64,000 bases of DNA from Aquatica leii (Eukaryota; Arthropoda; Insecta; Coleoptera; Lampyridae), in the NCBI GenBank assembly GCA_035610365.1, contig CM069432.1, positions 229,732,532-229,796,531 on the forward strand, given 5' to 3'. The position numbers were made by a program, and so were the translations under genes. Below the pieces are notes generated by a model that searched no databases, was not told the DNA's origin, and saw only the letters and a list, made by a program, of their open reading frames with translations. Shown here piece by piece: positions 22,944-32,815 of the stretch (its first letter is position 1; every line of letters begins with the position of its first letter).

Positions 22944-23110
22944 GGAAAGGTGGTAAATCCTTCTAGTAGGAGAAGGCAATAGAAGAAAACACTGCTTAAT
23001 GTGTTTTTGAGACAACGTTTCGTAGACCAATGCGTCAACTTCCTCAGGCCAGTGCATTTAATAAAAACACATCGGTATATAAAAGGTAATTGCAACAGGT
23101 AATTAGAGCT
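22944..23110 (-). repeat. Penelope-like terminal repeat, left copy
   Basis: The minus strand reads 'ctgttgcaattacc...ggtaaatcc'-type sequence and matches 26470-26640 in inverted orientation at roughly 80 percent by eye. It carries a hammerhead-like core (23012-23047). Confidence 0.8.
23012..23047 (-). ncRNA. hammerhead-like core in the Penelope-like 3' end
   Basis: Minus strand: CTGAGGA, then GTTGAC / GTCTAC pairing across a six-base loop (one U-U mismatch), then GAAAC, and GTTGTC with an AC/GU mini-stem that would put the cleavage C at the expected place. N7 is variable in hammerheads, so CUGAGGA is allowed. Stem I pairing is poor. Penelope-like elements are known to carry hammerhead motifs in their terminal repeats, in the coding sense, as here. 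Confidence 0.4.
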
Positions 23111-23427
23111 AGCATATAACTAATCATAAAATTCTAAACAATTTTTTGATATTCTAGAGTAACTAAAAAACAAGTCGGATGTAAAAAAAACATACTTACA
23201 AAAAACTAAAAACAAGTAGTTATAATCCGCCAAAACACAGATAAAACCGTAAATAAATAACAGAAAAAAAAATTTATGATGTAAAAAACTCAAAAGAAAC
23301 AATAGTTACAAGCAAACTCACAAACTATTCAAAAATGTTAGCACTAAAAAGATAACGATACCGAAACTAGGTGAAAAATCGAGGTCATGACATTTTCGTG
23401 ACAAGGTTATTATATACAGTACTAAGG

Positions 23428-23430
23428 TTA
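23428..23430 (+). repeat. left TTA duplication of the CACTA-ended element
   Basis: TTA directly before CACTGGTCTGCA; the same TTA follows the right end at 25808-25810. Confidence 0.7.
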
Positions 23431-23731
23431 CACTGGTCTGCAAAAAAATATTTTTTATCGAGCCCTGACACGATTCCGGGTGATTCTTATGTAAAATGAC
23501 GTCCTGAATCCAAATATGTCTTCCGTTTTCTTCCATCACCCACCATTTTCGAGGGAGCCCCAAATCTCTAATTTTACCACTTTTCGATAAATTAATTATA
23601 ATTTATTTATCGAACGATAATAATAATTATAATAATTATTATAATAATAAATATATGAACATGACTTTAATTTAAATGGGAAAAAGAACTATTTTAGCTA
23701 TAAACAGTAATAAATAAAAAGATATTCATCG

Positions 23732-25329
23732 TTACTTGGTGCTTGCTTTCCTTTTATATCCTGAGGTACAGCTCTCTCGTTTCAAAAACCAGCAGTACTC
23801 CGCCAACATGCTTGCATTCCACTTCTCTGAAAATCTCTTCTCCAGGTTAGCGATGTCTTGATGGAACCGTTCCCCGTGCGAGTGAAGGAAGTGAACTTTA
23901 AGAGACATGTTACATCCTATGTCCTTGTACGCTAAAAGCAGTTCCTCGACGTGAGCGACATAATCTTCACTTTTGTAGTTACCCATGAAGTTCTTACAAA
24001 CGTTTTGAAATGCAAGCCAAGCTCGTTTTTTTTCCGATTTAGGTGTTCAATAAACGTCGAATCTTGGAAGAGTTGTCTAATCTGGGGACCAACAAAAACG
24101 CCTTCTTTGATTTTAGCTTCGCTAAGACGAGGAAATTTAGTTTTCAAAAATTGAAATGCGCCACCTGTCTTGTCCACTGCTTTCACAAACTGCTTGATCA
24201 ATCCAAGTTTGATGTGTAAAGATGGTAAGTAAATATTTTCCTTCGGAACCAAAGGATTGTGGGCGACATTTTTCTGACCAGGAATAAGATTTTCTCGCAG
24301 AGGCCAGTCCCGTACGATGTAATGTTTATCTCGGGCTCGGCTATCCCATTCACAAAGGAAGCAGCAATATTTTGTGAATCCTCATTGCAGGCAACAACTT
24401 TTAAGTTAGCGCAAAGTTTCCACTTATAATCATCATAACTAATTTTACAAAGGATTCTGAAGATGTTTTCGTACGTTTCCTTCATATCAACAGAGTATGC
24501 AACTGGAAGTGATGGGAAGTCATTCCCATTTGCCAACAGGACAACTTTTAAGCTTGTTTTTGATGAGTCTATAAACAGTCTCCATTTGTCTCTGTCACAT
24601 GACATCTGTAGCTCTGTCATCAATAAATTTGCATTAGGGCAAAACACTAAACCTTTATCTTCTGAGAAAAGACATTTCATAGTTGCTTGTCTGGTCCTGT
24701 AAGAAGATATTTTTACTCCATTTTCTAAGAGATTCCACTGTTGAAGTCGCGATCCCAGGAGCTGAGATTTAGTCTTGGGTAACTGCAAATCCCTGACAAG
24801 ATCATTTAATTCCGATTGAGTGAGGAGGTGAGGTTGCCGAGAAACTAAATCTGCGGAATACTCTTCATCATCATTGAACGTATCATTCGAAGCCCCAGGT
24901 TGTGGCTCAGAGTCTTTGGGGGCTCTGGGATTGGCAAAGTATCGTTATGAGGAACAGGTCTTAGAGCTGACGGAATATTGGGATACTGAATTGTATGCTT
25001 ACTTTTGCTCGAAAACCCGACGGTGGAAGTCATACAAAAGTAACAATCTGCAAGATGACAGCGAGGTTCACGCCAAACCATGGGCACAGCAAATGGCATT
25101 GATTTACGGGTACCTTTAAGTCATTTGGTCAAACTACTGTACAGTACAGTACAGTCGTACAGCAAACTGATGGAGCCCAAGTCTTGTCCTGGTTGCCAAC
25201 TTGACAATCAAAGTACAATTTATAAGCTGTTTTAACAAGCGGAGAAAGAGGTTTTCGTTGCGCTTTTAAAGTTAATTCCCCGCAGACATAGCAGAAGCTA
25301 TCGGGATGATTTTTACACTCGCGTGGCAT
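23732..25329 (-). pseudogene. HGERFHQD-family protein, probable CACTA-like transposase, frameshifted
   Basis: Minus strand, Met at 25329. An N-terminal CxxC region begins 'MPRECKNHPDSFCYVCGEL', followed by 'GVPMVWREP' type and 'CYFCMT' zinc-knuckle-like Cys pairs, then 'SELNDLVRDL' and a long open frame (24198-24788) with 'WRLFIDSSKTSLKVVLL'. A frameshift near 24365 leads to 'YCCFLCEWDSRARDKHYIV', then 'SLHIKLGLIKQFVKAVDK', 'GPQIRQLFQD', and finally 'HGERFHQDIANLEKRFSEK' and 'WNASMLAEYCWFLKRE'. This family is abundant in arthropod genomes as uncharacterised proteins. Conserved acidic positions (IDSS, a later D, and E in HGERFHQD) suggest an RNase H-like nuclease. In this copy the second is Asn (CANLKVV) and about 14 residues before HGERF are deleted. 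Confidence 0.75.
25137..25155 (+). repeat. GTACA microsatellite inside the relic gene
   Basis: About four tandem copies of 'agtac'. It expands the region encoding 'CCTT' in the nested gene and adds to its frame damage. Confidence 0.7.
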
Positions 25330-25807
25330 AATTAAACAGTAATTCAACGCCCGACATTAACCACAAATCACACTTAGTCACTTGAAAAAATCCGGAATAA
25401 AAGTAGTTTTACTGTTTTACACAAATGAACAAAAATGAACACAAAATCCAGCACGTTTAAAACGTCGACAAGTTAACTCTGCAACAGCTATAGATGTACT
25501 GATGCAGTGAATCTTCCTAACTGTTTATTGATATTTTTTTACTGTTCTTATATATTTGTATTTTATTGTTGTTTCTATATACATTTTATAACAAAACTTT
25601 TGCCATATACTTTGGTATAAATTTTATTACCTGCTTTTATTACGGCTATAAGTTAAAATTCTAAAAAAAAATTCAAAAAATAAAATAAAATGGGGTCCCC
25701 CCAAAATAGGTGGGTGATGGGTAAAAACGGAGCTCATTTTTGGATTCAGGAGGTCATTTTAGAATCGTCAAGAATGGTGTCAGGGCCGATTTTCATGCAG
25801 ACTAGTG

Positions 25808-25810
25808 TTA
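25808..25810 (+). repeat. right TTA duplication of the CACTA-ended element
   Basis: TTA immediately after ...TAGTG; partner of 23428-23430. Confidence 0.7.
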
Positions 25811-26480
25811 TTAGTATCTGTATTAAAATTCACATTGTTGTCTAGTGATAAAAAACATCTCAAAAATTAATCTTTTATTGTATTTGGGTTCCACATCGTG
25901 AGGTTATTAAAATCGAAATTATGGCCAGTATTAATATAATGCAAAGCGATAGGTGATTCTGCTTTTTTGTTTTTGAAATCATATCGATGTTTTTTAATCC
26001 GATTAATAGTTTTTTGTTTAGTTTGCCCTATATAACATTTCTTGCATCTCGTGCACTCGATTCTGTATATAACATTGTGTTTGTCGTATAATTTTGATTT
26101 ATCTTTTGTTTGTTTCTACTTTTAAGTTGGTGTCTTTTAGAATAACAATGAGTTTTTTAGTTAATCCGGGAACATTTATGATTTTAGTATACTCAAAATT
26201 AGAAGTAGAGTTAGTTTGGGTCAATGGCGATTACATGTTATTAGTGTTTTGTTTATTAGATTCTTAGGATAATTGTTATTTTTTAGAATGTTTTTTAAGG
26301 TGTTCAGGTTTTTTGTATGGAATTGTACTACATAAACTAATGATTTTGTTTTTCATAGATTTCATTATATTAATTTTTTGATGGTGTGCATGCTTTGAAA
26401 AATAATTAATAGTACGGTTGGATGCTATAGGTTTTGTCTACCAATCCGTTAATATAGAATTGTTGTTTTAATTAAACTGT
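25808..26480 (-). pseudogene. Penelope-like polyprotein C-terminus with GIY-YIG nuclease
   Basis: Minus strand. From about 26420 down: 'RTINYFSKHAHHQKINIM', 'NTLKNILKNNNYPKNLINK' (the thumb and linker end of the reverse transcriptase region), 'VPGLTKKLIVILKDTN', then the GIY-YIG module 'VIYRIECTRCKKCYIGQTK', 'INRIKKHRYDF', 'SPIALHYINTGHNFDF', and 'KRLIFEMFFITRQQCE' at about 25830. GIY-YIG nucleases nick target DNA for retroelement integration, and this RT plus GIY-YIG order is diagnostic of Penelope elements; the Cys pair inside the motif (CTRCKKC) is also typical. Several frameshifts are present. The last codons lie beyond the nested insertion, near 23427-23385. Confidence 0.85.
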
Positions 26481-26640
26481 TGCAATTACGTTTTGTATAA
26501 TTATGTTGTGTTTTTATTAGATGTAGTGACCTGAGATGATGGGCACATTGGTCCACGAAACGTCGCCTCAAAAAACAGAATAAGTAGTGTTTTCTATCGC
26601 TCTCTCCTACTAGAAGGATTTACCACCTTTCCTGATTCGC
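26470..26640 (+). repeat. Penelope-like terminal repeat, right inverted copy
   Basis: Inverted counterpart of 22944-23110. Its plus strand carries the same hammerhead-like block (26531-26565: CTGAGATGAT, stem TGGGC/GTCCA, GAAAC), here antisense to the GIY-YIG coding strand. Confidence 0.8.
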
Positions 26641-26664
26641 AACTTAGGAGGTTTATTATTTTCG

Positions 26665-26676
26665 ATAATCAATTGA
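26665..26676 (+). repeat. right target-site duplication of the Penelope-like element
   Basis: ATAATCAATTGA, identical to 22932-22943. Confidence 0.85.
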
Positions 26677-26905
26677 CTAAATAGTCAGAAGGCTTAAGGT
26701 ATGTACAAATAAAAAAATAGGACCTATCATTCAGGCATAAAACAATCGCCTTACAAAGCTATGTTTGGAGTTGAACCCATAGTTGGTCTTTCAACGACAT
26801 CAGTACCAGCAGAAATAATAAAGGATATCCAAGATGAACATGACCTTCAAAAACTTATTGAAACTGATTTAACCCATAAACAGACAAATTGTCAAAATGA
26901 TTAAG
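26665..26905 (+). pseudogene. KRBA2-like integrase, 3' part
   Basis: Continues the integrase after the duplicated target: 'NNQLTK-stop-SEGLRYVQ' (the stop occupies the place of the family's Trp), a gap, then 'YHSGIKQSPYKAMFG' and 'VEPIVGLSTTSVPAEIIKD', ending in 'EHDLQKLIE'. In KRBA2-like integrases the catalytic core ends with (Y)HxGIKxSPYKALFGxEPxxGLxxSSLPxE, so this is the core's C-terminal end. The following variable domain is not readable. Together with 22619-22943 it covers most of the core apart from an internal deletion. Confidence 0.8.
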
Positions 26906-27048
26906 AGATTATTGTAATAGTAATAATACCGATGCTTCTAAAATTGATGAGGATATTTAAAATACGAAAACAATGATGTTCTGTACAAAATTCAAACTAA
27001 GCATAAAATATTGCAGGCACTATTGCAGGTTAGTTCCACAATTTAATA

Positions 27049-27858
27049 CAGTGCACGCCGCTTAATATAATCATGTTGGGACATGGCATTTTTGATAACA
27101 ATAACCGAATGATAACAATATCCGAAGTTCAGAAAAAAATGTTTTTTGGTTAGAAAGCAGTAAATACATACAGCGTGTTCCTGAGTGACAGGTTGTTAAT
27201 TTAGAAGATGAAATCATAGCATCAATACAAGCAGAAAATATCAAAATAAAAATTTAAAAAAAAACAAACTTTTGAACGAAATAAATCGAAAATTACGGAC
27301 TTGTAGCATTAAACAGTTTGTTGACACCGTTAATAAAAATAAATAAAAAACAACGTAATGATGTTTAATTCACTGTTAAAAGAACTACACATTGCTTCTC
27401 AGTAATTTGAGAACAATGAAAATAAAAATGAATACAAAATAACGTTATCACATAAGACGTTGTTTAACGAAGTTGTTATTCTAAGAACGCATATGCTTTC
27501 CAAGTTATTTCTGGAAGATAATGTATTTAGAAATGTTTAAATGATGTAATGTTGCAATTAAAAACAGTGCAAAAAATAAAACTAAACATGCAAAAGAAGT
27601 ATGTTAGGGTATAATAATAATTTTTTTTACTCTGAACAAGCGTATTGTGAAAATTCAGCCAAAAAATTCATGCAAAATAGGTTTTTGTTCGTATATAGAG
27701 ACAAACCTGAGAAGAAAATTGATAACATAAACCGAAATTATGATTACTATAAACGATGTTTTTCTATGTAGTAACTTAAGTCTGTCCCGTTCCTAATTAA
27801 GTGATAACATTGTCCGATTGATAACATTATCTGTAATTCCAATAAGCGGCGTTCACTG
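27049..27858. mobile_element. pogo-like TIR element, non-autonomous
   Basis: An 810-bp segment with inverted ends: left CAGTGCACGCCGCTTAATAT..., right (reverse complement) CAGTGAACGCCGCTTATTGG... Both ends have a subterminal 'GATAAC..T...GATAACA' block, and the element is flanked by TA dinucleotides (27047-27048 and 27859-27860). CAGT...ACGCCGCTTA ends with TA duplication fit pogo/Tigger-type elements. No transposase is present. The repeat at 27173 begins inside it. Confidence 0.6.
27173..27545 (+). repeat. dispersed repeat, copy B (left part)
   Basis: Starts 'tacagcgtgttcctgagtga' and follows copy A (9594 onwards) through blocks such as 'aaataaatcg.aaatta.gg' and 'gaatacaaaataacgttatc'. It probably inserted into the pogo-like element. 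The right end is not clear; a 'acaccctgtaa' at 28275 could be it. Confidence 0.55.
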
Positions 27859-28502
27859 TATTTACTTCTCAAATTACTTAAAAAAAGAATTTTAGTGTCA
27901 AATCTGAATTAATTTCGATGATTGTTTTACGTTTGATAGGTTTTTAAATTTAATGACTTTTCAGATTTCGTTTTGCCTGATAAAAATATTCAAATAAAGC
28001 ACAATGTTAAATGCTGCTTTGTTTTTTCTAGAAAGCATGTTATGAAACTTTGTCAAAATAGAATATTTGTCTATTATAGAACTGAATTCCACCTTTGTAC
28101 TCAAAAACGTCTTCAAAAAAGTGATGTCAATGTAAATGTTCAAATCACTATGGATTTCAGCTACTAAGCATTCAGTTATGACCGGACAAGGTTTTATGAG
28201 GTGCATCTGTACCAAAAATGTGCTACAAATAGAGGCCAGTGTAAGAAAAAGATTTTGTGTAATTCGAAATGCAACCATTAGTACACCCTGTAAAAATAAA
28301 TAAAAGTTAAAATATTTTGTTTTGCACTAGGAAGTACCAATAAGTTCATTTTTAATTTTAGTTTGACTTTTTTTATTATTAATACTGATTAACTTATTTT
28401 GTGTTATAGTTTTGGGCCAGTGTTGTGTCACTTCTAATCAATACTGTTAAGCCTAAAGTATTTAGGTCATACTGGGCTAAAGCAATTTGATCTAAGACAA
28501 AC

Positions 28503-31500
28503 TAGTTTGCTTGGAATCGGGTTTGGTCAATAACATACATATGTAATTGCTCCTCCAAGCGTCAAATGCTATGGATTTACGCTCATTCTTAAATCAACAT
28601 GATTTTAGTTTTAAGCATCTTTGACAACACATATCCATTTATATAGTAAGTTTACCTAATCATGTTCTTTACAAAATATGTAGTTTTTAAATGATCAGCC
28701 AAACGAAAACTAGATAACGTTTTCGGTGCTAGTGAATTAAAAACTGGATGTAACAGTAGTTCACAGCATAATACTGAATCTAACAAGTAACGAAGGCTAC
28801 CATATAAATGAGTCTACTAATGATCTACACAAACGCCAAAATTTAGCAGTTTGCGACTTATACATTAAACATTAGATACCTTAAGGTCAAGGAAAGTTTT
28901 GAAAACAAAAAGTATATAATAAATATAATTTTACGTCTCAGATTATGCCTTAAAACCCTTTCTCCGTCGATCGTCTTTTAATAATAATGTACCAGAAATA
29001 GATCGTTATTAATAAACGATTTAGAACCAATGACTCAATTTCTATTAACGAACGATTTTGTATAGTCACCAATGAAATCGTTATCAACCATTGATTTAAC
29101 GATATTGCACGACTACTAGATATAACAACGAATTAGTTCGTAAACTTTAGTTTCCTTATAAGTTCACCTGTTCTGCTAATGTACGATCAACGAAAAAACT
29201 TTAAAACTAGCTCGTTTGTTAATCGGCGACAAAATTAACGCGTTCGCTCGTTACACTCACTCACAGCGTTAAAATGTCTCGATTATTAATCGTTATCATT
29301 AACAACGTTGTTGGTTAAATATCTATTTTAATATAAACATATTCTAGATGTTAATACGTGATAAAAACTAAGTTTGGAATTTTATTTTGAATTCAAACTC
29401 GTCCTGTGTACTTATGAATACTATTGAATTAGTGTTATTTGAAAGCATATCTCGCATCAATCGCGGAAAATTGGTAATAATGGCTCTAGAAATGAATTCG
29501 GTGATATTTGGCAGACAGTCTCTTTGTATAGAATTGGCAGGCATCCTAACACATACAGACATTGAATTGGCGACGACTTTTAAAACATATTAGTGATTAC
29601 TTCCGTTTCGTATACGCTCGCTTAAAATGCTAGTGAACTCGAGTTTTATTTCCTTGTATTAAAAAAAAAGGTAAATCTGCAACGAATTTAAACAAAAGCA
29701 AATCTGTAAACATATCGTTGAGCTCTTCTAATTTTTGACCCGAATAAACGTGACAATTAGGCTGATCTAAAGTGTCACTGTTTAATTTATTAAAGTTTCA
29801 TGCCGCTCTGGACCAGGATAATGGATTTAAATAGGTAATTGTGTCTAAATATAGTCCTACGTTTAGTACTCGTAAACGTAACCAGAGTTGTCTGTCAAAT
29901 TGTGTATGGTTAGTATGTGCCCTTGCATAAATTTTCATTCTTTAACACCATTTTGGCTTAATTAAAACAGACGTAACTGGCACGTGCATATGAATAAAAC
30001 CATACTTGTAACAATATTAATCAGAATCCGAATCCTTCAAAGGTTTTATTTAAAGCACTGCCTGATTTATCATAGCCAAGTATACGATTATTAAATCAAA
30101 TATATATAGTACCGATTTCTACACAAACAACACTGTTCAAATTTCCGGCGAGCGTAAAGAGGTTTAAAAATGCCATATTCTACAACCTAGATAGCAGATT
30201 ATAATCTTAGAAATTTGGCAGAGCAGCTTGTAACCACTATAAATCAGGAACTTATCTTCTACACGGATAAGTGTTTTTTTCTTATACCCTAGTTAAAATA
30301 ATGAATCAATTTTTTACTTTAAAAGAAGCAATAGTTTTTTTACGATTTACTGACTACAATAACTTTCGCGAATTAAATTCAAAGCTATTTCATCATGTTA
30401 ACGTGGTGCTTCTCTGAAGATAAGTAATTAGACATATGCACGAATTTAATATTGTAATATTGCAACCGACTGCGTACATGAAAATAATTGCACACTACCG
30501 GAGATTTGCATAAAAGGAACGACTACAACGGTAATTCACACATGTGTAATGATTACAGAGGCATTTTTCGTTGCATATAAACAATAGCCTTTAGACTTGG
30601 AGCTATTATGGTCAGTAATATTCGGATACTTTTATAACTGTTGTCTAAATGAACAACATTTTTTATGATGTTAAAAACCTTGATAAGCACTTAAATGCAC
30701 ATTTTTATGACGAACCCTGTTCTAAGTTGGCTGAATATGTATTTATAAAACTATTTTCTAATCCAAATACAGTTCCTAAATCATTTTCAATTTACAACCA
30801 AAATTTTACTGATACGTAACATTGAAACTATTTATAAACATATGTATTAGATTATTAGCGATTATGTCACCGATCACTAATTTAAAAATTATTTCTATCT
30901 GCCCATATTAAGAATTATGTTATTACTTACGAAAACGAGTCATTACATCCATATTTAGATACTAGATTCACTTACCTGGAACAAAAAAGAAATAAGTATT
31001 ACAAGTACAAAAAGAACATTACAAATATTCATGAGAACATTCTACATACGATAAATGTGTATTTATAGGATCTTAATTGTTATTAAAAAGTTGCGGAAGT
31101 TCAAGATTTTAAGTATCTGTCGAACCATTAATTATTTTATAGACAGATAGTATTTTTATGTTTCTGTTTCATGCGGTAGTTTGTTTTAGAAATAAAAGTT
31201 TTAGTGCTTACTGGGTACATTTATTTCAGTAAACTACTCTATATTAAAGCAGTTTTCTCTAGATGTACGCAAGGGTTGCGTTCTATTAAAAAAAATGAAA
31301 CAAGTGAGCCTCGCACACATAAGCTCACGGAAAAAGTGAAACTGATTTGCAATTAATTTCTTTTGTTTTTATTTATTGATGAAAAAGTAAAATGTTTCAT
31401 TAATCAATTAAATTAATTAAAATTCAAACAAAAAAAAATCAAATCAAAACACGTGGATAGTCACAACGAAATTAAAGGTTAGAATAGCTCATGTCAATAT

Positions 31501-32279
31501 AAAAGTCAGAAATTTAAATTAAAAAAATAGTTTGCTGCGACTGTGTTGCCCCCTTTTTCATTACGGTGCAACTTACGAAAATTTAAGATTTATCCTCGCT
31601 AAAAAAGTTTCACTTCAAAAAAGTAAGTTTTGAATGAAATAGATTTATAAGAAATTCAAATCTTCACATTGTATTTTTGATGTAATAAATAAAAAATAAG
31701 AAAGTAACGCATCTGCACATAACTAATTTATGTAAAAAGCCCTAAATTACTCTCTATAGCCATTTACATACTAATATTAATGCGTAGTTAATCTATACTA
31801 TGAGAAGGCATTGCCATCGAATTTCACTCATGTTACTAAATTCATTTATTAATATAAAACTATAGGTGTGTATTTGTAGAAGTATAGTAGTGTTCTCCCA
31901 CTGCTAAAGGGACGTCCAGTGGTGCACTCTGGTGGCACTTTCAGATTGTATTGACATTGTTACCTTACATTTTATATTTGTGGTTTTAGTCCGCGGTTTA
32001 TTCAAAACTTGTTTAAATTACGCTAGTATAAAGAATGCAAGTGGACAATTAACTAACCGAAAGCGTAAAATGCGGTGCAGGAATTAGACCACGGGACTCA
32101 TAAAGTTCTGTCCTCCTTAATCTTGTCATGAATAAAACAATCAGTCAATAATGTGCTACGCAGATGACCTGAGTACGAAGACGAACTACTTTCTACAAAA
32201 GTTCGTAACTGCAAAAAAGTATAATATGTAAGTCTATAGATACAAAACAAAACCCAAAGTAATATTCGCAGAATCTGTC
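28503..32279. other. gene-free stretch
   Basis: No recognisable protein or complete transposon. At 28960-29110 the motifs 'aacgattt' and 'accaatga' recur several times in both orientations, suggesting a decayed repeat. At 29368-29593 both strands are open for over 60 codons, but neither translation resembles a known domain. The segment 29230-29290 is slightly GC-richer. Nothing else stands out. Confidence 0.5.
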
Positions 32280-32600
32280 ATTTAGCTTTTCGTTAATCCT
32301 GACCAAGACCAATTCCATTTGCCGAAAAACATCTCCAAACCACTACAAATCTTTTATCGTCCTTATTCATCGCTGCCCAACACTGGTCTCTGTATTGTTC
32401 TCCGGAGCGTCTGCAAAGAAATTGGCGGCGATTGCTTCCAAAAATTTGGAATTTTGATTCATCTGTCCATAGGAGCTTATTTTCCACTTTATGTGCTTAG
32501 GCAAAATTTAACCGTCGTTAAACGATTATTGTTCAACGTAATGGTTTTCGCTTGGCCACACACACATCCTTTGAAGAGTATTTCTGCGTAGGAATTCTTC
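32280..32600 (-). pseudogene. Tc1-like transposase fragment
   Basis: The minus-strand frame 32293-32487 encodes 'LLWTDESKFQIFGSNRRQF' followed by 'VVVWRCFSANGIG'. This matches the Tc1 family core around the first catalytic Asp (VLWSDESKFxLFGSxGRxxV...MVWGCFSxxGxG), so the Asp of TDES is present. A second frame continues towards the N-terminus to about 32600 with 'FAKAKT'-like remains. The second and third catalytic positions are lost; the family protein is about 340 residues and only about 70 are clear here. It lies 200 bp from a foldback element but is not obviously part of it. Confidence 0.75.
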
Positions 32601-32815
32601 GAACTATAGCTGAAGTCATCAAAACAATGAATTTTTCGCACGGAATGTCCTTGGTAGTAAATAATAATTTTTTGTCGATCCATTACACTATTTTTTTTTA
32701 AATTTCAAAACAATGATATCGCGTCGTGTTCAAGATGCAACTACTAAAAATAATACGAGTGTTTTCTTTAAATACTAAATTTGCATTTTATGACCGTTGA
32801 CGCTTTGTGAACTAT

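Larger units (their letters stand above)
23431..25807 (-). mobile_element. CACTA-like DNA transposon nested in the Penelope-like element
   Basis: A 2377-bp element starting CACTGGTCTGCA and ending TGCAGACTAGTG, with about 150 bp of imperfect inverted repeat at each end (23431-23580 against 25680-25807). It is flanked by a TTA repeat. CACTR...YAGTG ends with 3-bp duplications are the hallmark of the EnSpm/CACTA group. If the insert is left out, the Penelope reading frame runs across the junction ('TDTNN' to 'LSTVYNNL'), which confirms both boundaries. One nearly full-length damaged gene fills the interior on the minus strand. The superfamily assignment is inferred from the ends. Confidence 0.75.
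22944..26664 (-). mobile_element. Penelope-like retroelement with inverted end copies
   Basis: Minus-strand element bounded by a 12-bp TSD. Its coding remnant (end of the RT region, linker and GIY-YIG) is at about 25808-26480. The 3' untranslated part lies at 22944-23427. About 170 bp at the left (22944-23110) recur inverted at 26470-26640, giving the partial inverted copy attached to the 5' end that is known for this class. The body is interrupted at 23431-25807 by a second transposon. Without that insert the element is about 1.35 kb, strongly 5'-truncated, as is usual for Penelope-like insertions. Confidence 0.8.
22542..28502 (+). mobile_element. KRBA2-like integrase element, host of two nested insertions
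   Basis: The outer ends are imperfect inverted repeats. The left 'tttgtcctaagccaaatcgg' ... 'ttaaatactttaggcttgac' (22542-22589) pairs with the right 28442-28502, whose reverse complement reads 'tttgtcttagatcaaattgc' ... 'ctaaatactttaggcttaac'. Between them are the two halves of a retroviral-type integrase and several later insertions. Terminal inverted repeats plus an rve-type integrase fit a Ginger-like DNA transposon. That class is an inference; the TIR similarity is seen directly. Confidence 0.5.

Noticed and set aside
24463..24702. Plus-strand frame and another at 24874-25119 within the nested element.
   Set aside because: Antisense to the HGERFHQD-family gene.
29368..29593. Overlapping open frames on both strands (64 and 68 codons).
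   Set aside because: No recognisable domain, no inverted-repeat explanation, no coding bias visible; kept only as a remark in the gene-free block.
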